Of a stretch of DNA of 64,000 nt, positions 1-11,838 are shown piece after piece. Source of the stretch: Rostrohypoxylon terebratum (Eukaryota; Ascomycota; Sordariomycetes; Xylariales; Hypoxylaceae). The position numbers were made by a program, and so were the translations under genes. Each line of letters starts with the position of its first letter. Within the stretch, counting starts at the first letter, position 1. A model generated the notes under the pieces. That model did no database searches and was not told the origin of the DNA. It worked only from the letters and a program-made list of their open reading frames with translations. The DNA lies in the NCBI GenBank assembly GCA_022497145.1, contig MU385896.1, positions 1-64,000 of the forward strand, read 5' to 3'.

Positions 1-815
1 CAATTAAATTTTGAAGGTGGTGGTGATATTAAGGATTTGTCAAAAATGGTAAGTGGACCGCACCTGGTATGTGCGCATACTGGTATGTTGGCTTAGTTGC
101 TCGCGTAGCGACAAAGGTGAGCCGGCATCAACCATCACTCCTGGGTGACCACTTTCCGCCGCCTTATGTCGAAGAGTACAGAGACTTGTCAGATAGCTGG
201 ACGGATCAAGTATGAACTGTTCTCGTTCCATACCACGACGGGGAAATCTCTTCAATAGATCTGGTTTCCCGTCAAAACATCGGATGTGAACTAGAAACAA
301 TGAAATGTAAACGTAGAGACATAACAAAGTACAATGATATCTTTCATATGTGTGTTCTCTTAAAAAAATATCCGGGAAATACCACAAGAAACGGTGTAGT
401 GTTTGGCTAGATTTGTATCATAGAGTCTTGCATGAACTATTTAGATTGAAGACAATTTGTCTTGTTTCTCTCCTAGTTCTATTATTTAATAAAGAACATT
501 CTGATGTTGTTAGATGAGCCCGGATGATCTCAAGCGAGGGGATATATATCTGCCCCGATCCGTACAATCAATGCTAGCGTGGGTGTACCGGACTAGATAG
601 GGTGGACAATTTACCAAGGGACTCTCCGAAGATTTCTGGCCCTATTCGTATGCCTTAAAAATTAGAAACGGCACGATCCTACGATCGAAAATGTGGCGGA
701 AATCATTGTAACTAGATAGATTGCTCTCAGCTTTATATTCGTTATACCATAAGAAAGTACGCGAGAAGTTATTATATGGTTATATGACATGCATGTGCGT
801 CTGCATCTCTTCTAT
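1..815. other. Intergenic, 3' flank of the GH2 gene
   Basis: AT-rich sequence with no reading frame resembling a known family. It lies downstream of the stop codon of the minus-strand glycoside hydrolase, so it probably holds that gene's 3' UTR and terminator. Nothing else is recognisable. Confidence 0.5.
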
Positions 816-3115
816 TCACAAGGCCATTCTCCTCTTCGGCGCCTTGCCGCCCCTGGTCGCAGCCGCGTCGTAAAGGGCTTGGATATCAGACCGCCACTGA
901 TCCTTGTCGGTACGCTGAATTCGGCGGTCGTAGGTCAGGAACCCGTTGACTTCTCCCTCGACGTCGGTGGTTTGGCTTAGGTGTGGTATTAGCTACGTCT
1001 CGTTCTCCTGTCAAAAGGGAAAGGATAACTCACGTCCAGACGGCGGCCGAGCAAGCATATTTCTGGATCTGGTCGCGTAGTTCGCTCAGCAAGAGGTGGC
1101 CGCGATAATTGTACGCGTCGAGGTCCAGGTCGAGCTCGTAGGTCTGATTGATCGAGAGGAATGCGTCATTTACCTTCCATAGGTGGTCCGCGGAAACGTT
1201 GTTGCCTATCCCGCCGAATTCGCCCTGGATCGCGATCCGCTGGTTGTCGTAAGGTGTGGAAGCGATCGAGTAGAATGGCGTTCCGCACTGCGGGTTGGCG
1301 TAGTGGTGATTGTCGTGCCAATCGCCGGCTCCGTGGTCGTGCCACCCGGTCGTGGCGTCGACGAATCTCGTGGGGTCCATTTCTCTGATACGAGCGGTGA
1401 TGTTGAACTCGGGATAGTACCCTTCTGTGATTTGGCCCCACCCTTCATTGTAGATGACCTGTTTCGCGTTAGACTAGGAACGTTTCCCTTTACGAGATTG
1501 CTAACTCACCCATGTATAGATGCTTGGGTAGTTCTTGTGCTGCTGGATGAGTATGTCCAGCTGGCGCTCCCAGTCGGCTTGCTGATCCGCGTCGGGCGTT
1601 CGCAGAGGCATCGACGGCATATCCTGGATGAGTAGTAGGCCCAACTGGTCGCATGCCTGGTAGAAGAGGGCGTTCTCGACTTTGATGTGCTTTCGAAGCA
1701 TGTTGAGGCCCAAGTCCTTGAGAACCTTCAGATCGTATACCATGGCTTCCCGGTTAGGTGGGGTATAGATCCCGTCAGGCCAGAAACCCTGGTCGAGCGT
1801 GCCGAACTGGAAGATGAATTCGCTGTTGATCAGGGGACGCTTTACTCCGTCGATCTCGCCGATGGAGAACGTGCGGAACCCCGTGTAAGATGTCACGGTG
1901 TCGTCTCCCAGTTCGACGGTCAGGTTATAGCTATTCTACTCGTCAGATTTCTCAATCTGGGGGGGGGGGACGTTGGGGCGCTGTACGTACAGCGTCGGCG
2001 AATCAGGAGACCACAGGTCCGGAGATTTCACGACAAAATCGAACGGCTGGTTCGCGATGCCCTTGGCGGAGCCCACGACCTTGCCGTCGTTGTTCACGAC
2101 CGAGATGACGACGGGGTCGGAACCTTTGCAGGATGTCCCGACGGTGACGTTGACTGCGATCAAGGCGAGTTAGCACCAATTCGATCCTATGAGGCTCGAG
2201 AGTTTTCACCTTGCCCGGACATGTCCGCGACGACGTCGAGTTGCGTAATGTGCGACTCGGGAACCGACTCGATCCATACCTACAACCGCGCGCTGTTAGC
2301 GTCGTACACGTCTATGCGCGCTAGAGCCTCTCTAATGGCGACTCCCTGAATAGACTCGTGTTCCGGGATGAGCTCACCGTCTGCCAGATGCCCGTGCAGG
2401 GCGTGTAGAAGATGTGGGAAGGCGTGCGGGTCTGCTTTCCGACGGGGTGCATGTAACCTGTTTGACGCCGGTAAGTGCTAAGTCCTTACGAGAAGCGATG
2501 CGGCGGCTGTACCTTGGGCGTCCGTGGGGTCGAATACGAATACGTGGAGTGTATTTTCGCCGTTAGACGTGAGATACTTCGTGATGTCGAAGTTGAAATG
2601 CCAGTAGCCGCCCGTGTGCGTCCCGACGAGCTCGCCGTTGACGTAGACAGTCGCCTGATAGTCCACGGCCTCGAAATTTAGCAAGACTCTGCGACCGTTC
2701 TGCGCATACGCGCGAGGAACGTCGAAGCTGGTCGTGTACCACGAATAGGTATGGTTCATCTCCATCACGCCCGAGAGGGCGCTTTCGATGCACGACGGGA
2801 CCATGATGTCCTGCTTGAAGCTGTGGCTCTCCGGTAAGGCTTCTCCCGGGTACGACGCGTTCTTCCACTTCCAGATCCCGTTCAAGTTTTGCCACTGGGA
2901 CCTCTGGAGCTGCGGTCGCGGGTACTCCGGCCACGGGTTGGTCCCTACGGAGTAGGTCCAGTCGGTGTCCAGCGGAGGAGTCTGCAAAGCGTAAGTACTT
3001 GGTTCCTCACGTGATCGTTGCTTGGGGACATGCTGACCTGGACCTCATATCCCGATGCTAAGTTACCTAGCATCGGGGCTATGGTTAGGAGACTCGTGAG
3101 TAGATTAGAGCGCAT
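816..3115 (-). CDS. Secreted glycoside hydrolase family 2 enzyme
   Basis: Eight exons read in frame: 3115-3038, 2981-2513, 2457-2378, 2279-2210, 2153-1987, 1935-1510, 1458-1034, 975-816, giving about 624 residues, a normal length for fungal GH2. Residues 1-21 form a signal peptide. The jelly-roll sugar-binding domain follows (NGIWKWK, FEAVDYQATVYVNGELVG), then an Ig-like domain and a TIM barrel. The predicted acid/base is E435 in VIYNEGWGQ and the nucleophile E510 in GEFGG; the C-terminal TQTTDVEGEVNGFLTYDR is typical. Introns are 51-100 bp. Two donors are GTACAG and the first is a weak GTCAGC, so exon 1 is the least certain. Substrate is not readable; beta-galactosidase or galactofuranosidase are possible. 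The protein is probably extracellular, acting on plant or fungal glycans. Confidence 0.85.
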
Positions 3116-6100
3116 CGTTGCGAACTTCCTCTCGACTGCCTGGTGGCTCGGTTGCGCGCGGGGGGGGGTCTAGGGAGGACTGACACAAGACACTCGTCCA
3201 AGTCGACTGAATGATCTGGAAGATCGACCGCGGTATAAATAGGTTTTCAAGAGAACGGCACGCTTACCGAGGAGCTTTACGTCGAAGCTACGCGCGAGGT
3301 ACGGTAGGGATTCTCCACAATGTGTGTCCGGATCCGGGTTGGAATATTGCTCACCTTCCTAATCTCGACGACAAAGAACGTCGAGTACCTTGAGCGCGAG
3401 TACGTACAACAGAACCGCTTGGCTCAGGCAAACACAATGATGAACGAGAGGCATGATTACCGCTAGGTTGGAAAAACTTTGGTATGCGTTCATACATAGT
3501 ACATGTTAAGCTCCTGGGGCTGCAGCTGCAAGTCGCAAGCACGGCCTGGCTTCTCGCGCTCGTGCTAGTTTGTATGAGGAAGTAGTGTAACGGCTGATCC
3601 AGCAAGGCTATTGTACCCACGTTCTACGATAGTTGGACGATCTTATGTCGACCTTGCAAACGTCTTGTAGCTGAGCAGACCACTCTCTTGGGTCCCAAAG
3701 GTCGGTGACCGCCAGCGAACGCCCGGTCGAGGGCCAACTCTGAGCAGGGTCGGAATCCAACAGCGACTTTCGGGAATCGGTCACGCATTTCCCGGTAGGT
3801 TACGTGCAGCAAGGTACCTAGGACCCAGGTACGTAGCACGAGCAGCGATACGGCGCGCGGCGCAACATTGGCCAAGCACCAAGGTACCTATATAGGACCC
3901 AGGTAGGACCTAGGGTCCTAGGTACCTGTGCGGTCCTCGGTTAAAGTAGAGACGAGCTGGTGGAGATTAGATGTGCTACGGCGTCCAGTAGAAGAGGGTA
4001 CACGAGGCGCGCGCAGGGCTTCCGCTCTCGCCGGACTGCCGGGTCTCGCTAGCGTAGGAATGAGAAATGAAAATTCGACGACGGCCTTGGAACGTCGAAT
4101 AAAGACAGAATACCTACCTAGGTCCTGAGTGACTTGGCGGTCACGAGCGCCGCAAACTGAAAAGGACCGAATCTGGTCTGCATTAGCTCTGATACAAAGG
4201 ACCTAGGTCCCATTATCTATGCTCTGTACTCTGCCGCCGTAAGCATAGGTACCTATCCATGCGGATGCCGTAACATAAGGCTATCGAGCAAGGTGTGTAT
4301 CACTGGACGAGGAAGAAAAGGACGAGGAGAAGTCTGGGGTTTGTGATCAAACACATCCTCGATTTACCGAGTTGAATACCTCACAGAGGCCCCCTTACAT
4401 GTAGACTCGATAATGTGACCCGTTGCTTGAGCAGCTGGCAGTTTCGATGGCCTGAGATGCTATCAGGGCGTCCGCGGGCTTAGAAAAGTTTGTATGAATG
4501 AATGTATGAATGAATGTATGAATGTATGAACGAACGAATGAATCATCGTCACGACGAAAGCGGGGTTGACAGGTTCGATCGTTGAGACGGGACAGGGAAC
4601 AAGCTGATAGGATTCCCAAGTTAAATTGGACCGACATTTCTAGACTTCCCCCATGTCCCCATGTCTGCTTCTGCCTGTTATATCTGTTATACCTAGGTCC
4701 TAGGTCCTAGGTCTCAGGTATGTATTGAAGTCGACGCAGCTAGTATACGTCGAGGCTTGCGCTGTGGGGGTCTGGTCAAAGGTAACAACGTTGAAGTTGA
4801 GTTGGAGAAGTCCATGGAATTTAACGCTCAAATGTTCGTAAAACGGATTCAACATAGAATTCATAAGACATTATAACCATTATAAACGTACCTACAGATA
4901 AACGTATGCTAGAGTCTCAAGAAACGAGACGGGGAACGGGAGAGCTACTAGATAGACTAGATAGGTAACATCATACGTAGTAGTATAAACTCTAAGGATT
5001 CAGCTCGGCAGTTTGATGAGTGCCAGAGTCAAAATAAGCAGCGAGTGGGCAGGTGTGGGGGGGAATGAGAAGGTTCCAAGGTTGGTTACTAGTGTAGAGG
5101 AAGCAAATAAATTGGGGTTCCCCGTTAATAAACTCACCCGCCAAAGTTAGTCCACCTTGTCTTTGTGCGGGGTCCCCAACTTTCTTTTTCCTCTCTTTCC
5201 CCCTCTTCGCTGTCTCTCTTCATGTACTTTGTATACTTCCCTACCTATGGTTACATGAGATCATTGCATGGAAACGATATGCTCGGATACAAGATATTGA
5301 CCAGGTACCTAGGTCCTAGTCAGGTAATAGATCCGGTTGGTTGGGATCTCGTTGGTTTTATCAACGTGACGTGTAAAGTCTAGAACGGCCAAGAGCCCAG
5401 GAAAACAATTCGCGGCACGTGTATTATTGTGTGATTAATAAAAACTTGCCCTATCTGACGAACCGGCACAAGACAGCAGGTATTACATATACCCATAAGA
5501 AAACTAAGGGATGTATCCAATCATATTCTGACAAAGGCCTGCCAAAGTTTTTTTTGAACCAATCAAAAACCGTTTCAACTGGACCTTCTATGTGACTGCT
5601 GTCTTGTGCCAGTTTGTCAGATAATAAGCAGATTCCTCCGCAGCTCACAACCGGAACTTTCCAAACTGCCGGAAAACCGCGGGGTCGCACAAACACTCCA
5701 ATGCCATAGGCCAATTCCAAATTAAATGGATACTTACCAGGTACCTCCTATTAAACATCCGAATGCTCGAGATGAAGAAGGAATGTGACTAAGCCAATCA
5801 TGAGCACGCGTTACCTATAATATATACCTATACCTAGTATGTACGTTGCAGTCTATAATCTCACAAACAACAATCAACCCCTGGTCGCCCTAATCGCCTT
5901 GAGCAGGTTAGTACGTAGGTTATCAAGAAAATAGCAAATATCAAACGAGATGAATTGTCTACAATATGCGAACGCGCTAGGATCCTCTGCACTAGGGTCG
6001 AGTCTCAAGAGTCAAGGTAACGTGGGAGAGGGTTAGGACCTAGGTACACGGCCGCATGGTGCTAAGAGTCTTGGACTCTTGAGACTTGAGTCTTGGGGTA

Positions 6101-7940
6101 CATACCATACCATACCTACTACGTATATTCAACCCACATTCCCTACAAGCTTCGGGCTTCCCCGCATCCGACAGCTCCGTAGTAGAGTGACCTGACTACG
6201 AAGTCTGAGCTTGTCATCGACTATGCGTAGAGAAGCGCCATCCCCGAAGCTAACCAAGGCTATCGTGAACTCGCAGCTAAACTATCAACGTTTTGTTTTG
6301 ATATCCTCGGTTATAAATAAGAAGAGGGCAACAACGTCATATGCGTCAGTGGGAAAGGAACAGGGATCATCATCCCCAGATTGATACCCGAATATAGAAG
6401 CGAATGTTGATTTGGTATAATCCACCTATAGGCACCTACGCATCGAGACGTCAAGGTTCTGTTGTGAGACAACGCGGATGCTGTGTAGGTGAACCGTTTT
6501 CTTGAGCCACAACATGAATTCTTCAGCCAGTTACACATATGGTACCTAACTCCTACGAGCTATTAGGGATAGCCGCGAGTACATATGTTGAAAGCATCAG
6601 GAAAGTTTTTCGTATCTACATTGACCCCTCACCCTCATATATTTTCACAGTGAGCTGTATATAAGTGCCCGTTTGATTTGATGTACGTTGGCAGGTTGGT
6701 TGTGCAGGTGTGCTATCCCCGAGTCCCGACATGTTACTCTGAGATTTCGAGATTTAGCTATTGGTGCGTATCTGGTATCCGATGCTAACAGCATTAGACA
6801 CAAACCACGAAGAAATCTGTTCGTCAATTACCTTAGGTAGGGTCCTAGGTATGTATGTCGATGAGAAGATGACCTCATTCCGGGCTTCTTTACTCACACG
6901 CTCTATCAACGAACACAGGTAAGTATAAAAGTGAAGATCATTAACCAAGGCTTGCCTAGTGATTCATATGTAGCCATGAGTAGGTCTCATTTGTTTTCAT
7001 CTCAGGATATGGGTGGTGAAGGATTTTCTTTGGTGGTGATATTTATTCGTTACTCATCTTCATTGTCTATGCTTTGTTGTGATATTCTCATTTCACCACT
7101 GGCAGAGTTTTGATTGAATCTTTTCTGGAAAGATGAACACCTTCTTAGTCGCGGCAAGTGCAATTGCACTGTACTATGTACAACTTGAACCTTCTTTATC
7201 GATAAAAGTGGGTATGTTTTTTTACGAATAAATACCAATAAATACCGAGTTCAAGCACTAGGCCTATCCTGGGCTAGCGCTAGTTTTGCCACCTTCAAGG
7301 TTTATCGGTTTATGTAGGATTAGTACGAAGTACTTGCTCTGATTGATCAGCCTTTAGCCTTGCAAGAGCCTCTCCGACAAAAAAAACATCATCCAACCTC
7401 ATTCGACTTCATCCCAGTCTTTTGATTCCGACCACCAACACACATCCAGAAGTTGATCAGGCATCGAGTTCTGTTTAGCTAGACGGGCTGTGGTGTGTTT
7501 TCTCATAACCCTAGATCAATTTTGATGCTGCTTCGTGTGGCGGGATATGTCGCTGACGTTTTCTGTTAATCCAGTCTTGCCACGCGATCGGGACGCGCTC
7601 CTTTCGCCTTCTACTAGTTAATGACCACACCTAGTACATATCTTGACCCTACTATTGTTTTCGAGTACCGACGGTTTTCACATACGTCGCTAATATTTCT
7701 GGGCAACGAGATACATTTACTCTCTCTACCCCGCGAATTTTCATTTTATAACCTTCACTCCATCTATCTTCTACCTTCGATCTCTATCTAATCAGACCGG
7801 CCCATCGTCGTTCTTTGTTACGCCGGTCCAATTCTGCGACCAATTCTGCGCCACCGAACTCGCGTCGCCTTCTTACGTCGCCCCACCACCACCTACCTAG
7901 GCAGTTCTCTAGATTAAGTCGCACCGGAACCGCTGCATTC
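3116..7940. other. Gene-poor spacer with CCTAGG palindromes
   Basis: About 4.8 kb between the divergent GH2 and rpb2 genes. It contains many copies of the words ACCTAGGTCC and GGTACCTAGG (for example around 3893-3930, 4116, 4198, 4691-4715, 5303, 6034 and 6838) and a GAATGTAT tandem array near 4496-4530. A TATA-like TATAAATA sits at about 3233, upstream of the GH2 gene. A pyrimidine-rich block with TTTATAACC near 7743 is probably the rpb2 core promoter. Apart from a weak open frame at 5451-5750, listed separately, no gene is supported. Confidence 0.5.
5451..5750 (-). CDS. Possible gene remnant, unknown protein
   Basis: About 95 codons are open in one frame, with a coding-like mix of residues (for example YGIGVFVRPRGFPAVWKVPV and PVETVFDWFKKNFGRPLSEY), a hydrophobic end, and the stop codon at 5451. 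There is no ATG near its start; an in-frame stop lies just upstream, and a GGTAAGT donor-like site overlaps the 5' end. It could be the last exon or a relic of an otherwise lost gene. I do not recognise the family, and it may be chance. Confidence 0.2.
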
Positions 7941-10900
7941 ATGGCGGATTACGAGGAGGAGTACGAGGGGTACGAGGAGGAGTATGATGACCCTACCATG
8001 ATTACGCCCGAGGACTGCTGGGTTGTTATCTCATCTTACTTCAAGAGAAAGGGGTTGGTCTCCCAACAGATCGATTCTTTCAACGACTTTCAAGAAACGA
8101 CGATTCAGGAACTGGTGGAGGAATATTCTCAGATTAGTGTTGACGAGACCAATCCACCTTCTGATGATGGGCGGTCCATCGCGCTCCGACGATATGACCT
8201 CAAGCTCGGCCATGTTACCATCGCGCGCCCTATCGCTATGGAGAGCGATAACACGTCCGGTCCCTTACTCCCTTACGAATGTCGCGATCGAAACATGACC
8301 TATGCCGCTCCCATCTACGTCAAAGTCGATAGCAAGGTGACTGCTTGCGTCGAACAGGACATCCCTCTCGCCGAGCTCGATGAAGAGCAGCAGGCTGAAG
8401 CCCGCGCTTCCGACAAACACCCGACCCGCCTAGTTTGGGAGCCCGAGGCTAACACCCTGGATTCCGGCGATAAGGGAAAGTCCGGCGACCAGATCTTCAT
8501 CGGCAAGCTTCCCATCATGGTCAAGTCGAAGGCTTGCCATTTGAACGGCGAGTCTGATGACGAGCTGTTCCTGTTGAACGAGTGTCCCTACGACCAGGGA
8601 GGTTACTTCATCATCAACGGAAGCGAGAAGGTTCTCATAGCCCAGGAGCGGTCCGCGGCGAATATCGTCCAAGTCTTTAAGAAGGCTCAGCCAAGTTCGT
8701 ACTCCTATACGGCGGAGATTCGGAGTGCCCTCGAGAAGGGATCGCGGCTCATCTCATCTCTCAGCCTGAAACTGTATACCAAGGGAGACGCTTCTAGGGG
8801 AGGGTACGGAGAGACGATACATACCACCTTGCCCTTCGTCAGAGCCGATCTGCCGATCGCCATCGTCTTCAGGGCTCTGGGCGTTGTCAGTGACGAGGAA
8901 ATCTTGAACCACATATGCTACGACCGAAACGACAGCCAGATGCTGGAGAAGCTACGTCCTTGTATCGAAGAAGCCTTTTGCATCCAGGATAGGGAAGTTG
9001 CTCTTGACTATATCGGTAAGCGTGGTAGGAACACGCAAGTTATCGGCAGGGACTCCCGTATCCGAGCCGCCAAGGATATCCTGCAGAAGGAGATGCTTCC
9101 GCACATTTCCCAGACCGAGGGCTGCGAGACCCGGAAGGCGTACTTCCTAGGCTACATGATTCACAAGCTTCTCCAGTGTGCTCTTGGCCGGCGCGACACC
9201 GACGATCGCGACCATTTCGGCAAGAAGCGTCTCGATCTTGCCGGCCCTCTCCTTGCCAAGCTATTCAGGAACATAGTTCGCCGGCTTGTCGCGGAGATCA
9301 CCCAGCACCTAAAGCGCTGCATCGAAGGCGGCAGGCGGTTCCAGATCGAGCTTGCCGCCAAGCCTGCCATCATCACCAACGGTCTGAAATACTCGCTCGC
9401 CACGGGTAATTGGGGCGATCAGAAGAAGGCCATGAGCTCTACCGCCGGCGTATCCCAGGTCTTGAACCGGTACACCTTCTCGTCGACCCTCTCTCACTTG
9501 CGACGGACGAACACGCCCATCGGGAGAGACGGGAAGCTGGCCAAGCCGCGCCAGCTTCACAACACTCACTGGGGTCTCGTCTGTCCGGCGGAGACCCCCG
9601 AAGGCCAGGCTTGCGGCCTGGTCAAGAACCTGTCCCTCATGTGCTCCATCAGCGTGGGAACGTCGACGGATCCTATAGTGGACTACATGATTACTAGGAA
9701 TATGGAGGTCCTGGAGGAGTACGAGCCGATGAGATACCCCAACGCCACCAAGATCTTCCTCAATGGGTCCTGGATCGGCGTGCACCACGACCCCAAGAAC
9801 CTCGTCAGGGATGTTCAGGCGCTTCGTCGAACCAACCAGATCCCCGCCGAGGTATCGTTGGTTCGCGACATCCGAGATCGCGAGTTCAAGATCTTCTCGG
9901 ACGCCGGGCGCGTGATGCGTCCGCTGTTCCGCGTGCAGCAGGAAGATATCCAGGAGCAGGGGATCGAGAAGGGCACGTTGGCTCTTACCAAGCAGATGAT
10001 CAAGCGTCTCGAGGCGGATGTCGATCTGGACCCGGAGAGCGACGCGTACTTTGGCTGGCAGGGCCTGGTGAACGAAGGCGTCATCGAGTTCCTCGACGCG
10101 GAAGAGGAAGAGACTGCCATGATCTGCATGACGCCCGAGGACCTGGACAACTTTCGCATGGCCAAGCTTGGGTTCGACGTGTCCCAGGACAACGGCGACG
10201 AGGTGAACAAGCGGCTGAAGACCAAGGTGAACCCCTCGACGCACATGTACACCCACTGCGAGATCCACCCCAGCATGCTCCTGGGAATATGCGCGAGCAT
10301 CATCCCTTTCCCGGACCATAACCAGGTAAGTCACGGGCGTGAGGAGGAGATGGTCAATCTACAATTGCTAACCACGTCGCGCAGTCTCCTAGAAACACGT
10401 ATCAGTCGGCTATGGGTAAGCAAGCTATGGGCTTCTTCCTCACTAATTATAACCGTAGGATGGACACCATGGCAAACATCCTGTACTACCCGCAGAAGCC
10501 GCTCGGCACGACGCGTTCAATGGAGTTTTTGAAGTTCAGGGAGCTTCCGGCTGGTCAGAATGCCATCGTCGCCATCGCGTGCTACTCGGGGTACAACCAG
10601 GAAGATTCCGTCATCATGAACCAGAGCAGTATTGACCGAGGCCTCTTCCGAAGCCTCTTCTTCCGCTCCTACAGCGACTGCGAGAAGCGGGTGGGAATCA
10701 ACACGGTCGAGACCTTCGAGAAGCCGTTTAGGTCGGACACGCTACGTCTCAAGCAGGGAACGTACGACAAGCTAGACGACGACGGGATCATCGCCCCCGG
10801 TGTCCGAGTTCTGGGCGAGGACATCATCATCGGAAAGACGTCGCCCATCAATCCGGACAATGAGGAGATGGGTCAGCGCACGAAGGTGCACGTCAAGCGT

Positions 10901-11838
10901 GACGCGTCCACGCCGCTTCGGAGCACGGAGACCGGTATCATCGATCAGGTTATCCTTACCACGAACCAGGATGGCCTGCGGTATGTGAAGGTGCGAGTCC
11001 GAACCACCAAGACGCCGCAGATCGGAGACAAGTTCGCGTCTCGCCACGGGCAGAAGGGTACCATCGGTGTCACGTACAAGCAGGAGGACATGCCTTTCTC
11101 CAGAGAAGGTATCGTCCCCGACCTGATCATCAACCCCCACGCCATCCCGTCTCGTATGACAATCGCGCATCTGATCGAGTGTCTGCTTAGCAAAGTCTCT
11201 ACCCTTAAGGGAATGGAGGGAGACGCTACGCCGTTCACCGACGTCACCGTCGACTCGGTATCTAGCCTTCTGCGGGAGCACGGATACCAATCTCGCGGGT
11301 TCGAGATCATGTACCACGGTCACACCGGTCGCAAGCTTCGAGCCCAGGTCTTCTTCGGACCTACCTATTACCAGCGTCTCCGACACATGGTCGACGACAA
11401 GATCCACGCGCGCGCGCGCGGACCGGTCCAGATAATGACGCGTCAACCCGTCGAGGGTCGTGCGAGGGATGGAGGCCTCCGTTTCGGAGAGATGGAACGT
11501 GACTGTATGATTGCTCACGGTGCCGCCTCTTTCCTGAAGGAACGTCTCTTCGAGGTATCGGACGCCTTCCGCGTTCACATCTGCGAGATTTGCGGTCTCA
11601 TGACTCCCATCGCGTAAGTTACTTTTCCCGCCCCGTTTGTTTGTCGAGAGTAGATAACTGACGATAGCATATCAGTATTTTGAGCAAGGGTTCGTTCGAG
11701 TGCCGCCCGTGCCGAAACAAGACCAAGATCGCGCAGATTCATATCCCGTACGCCGCGAAGCTCTTGTTCCAGGAGCTCATGGCTATGAACATCGCAACTC
11801 GCATGTTTACCGACCGCTCTGGCGTCAGTATCCGTTGA
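7941..11838 (+). CDS. rpb2: RNA polymerase II second-largest subunit RPB2
   Basis: Exons 7941-10325, 10385-11613 and 11676-11838 encode 1258 residues, the usual RPB2 length. RPB2 forms one side of the active cleft of RNA polymerase II in the nucleus. Diagnostic segments are GDQIFIGKLPIMVKS and ERSAANIVQVF in the N-terminal lobe and protrusion, CPAETPEGQACGLVKNLSLM in the fork, the hybrid-binding YSGYNQEDSVIMNQSSIDRG, KFASRHGQKGTIG, and the C-terminal zinc ribbon with CEICG and CRPCRNKTKIAQIHIPYAAK. The start is the ATG at 7941 before an acidic MADYEEEYEGYEEE end, typical of fungal RPB2; upstream in-frame codons lack an ATG. Both introns (59 and 62 bp) have GTAAGT donors and clear branch sites. 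Regulation is not visible beyond a pyrimidine-rich promoter. Confidence 0.98.

Noticed and set aside
1936..1938. In-frame stop in the GH2 gene, suggesting a pseudogene
   Set aside because: It lies at the 3' end of a 51 bp intron with usable splice sites; removal gives a family-typical joined sequence.
9309..10334. 341-codon open frame antisense to rpb2
   Set aside because: It is opposite highly conserved rpb2 codons and is a by-product of their GC-rich third positions; it has no family features.
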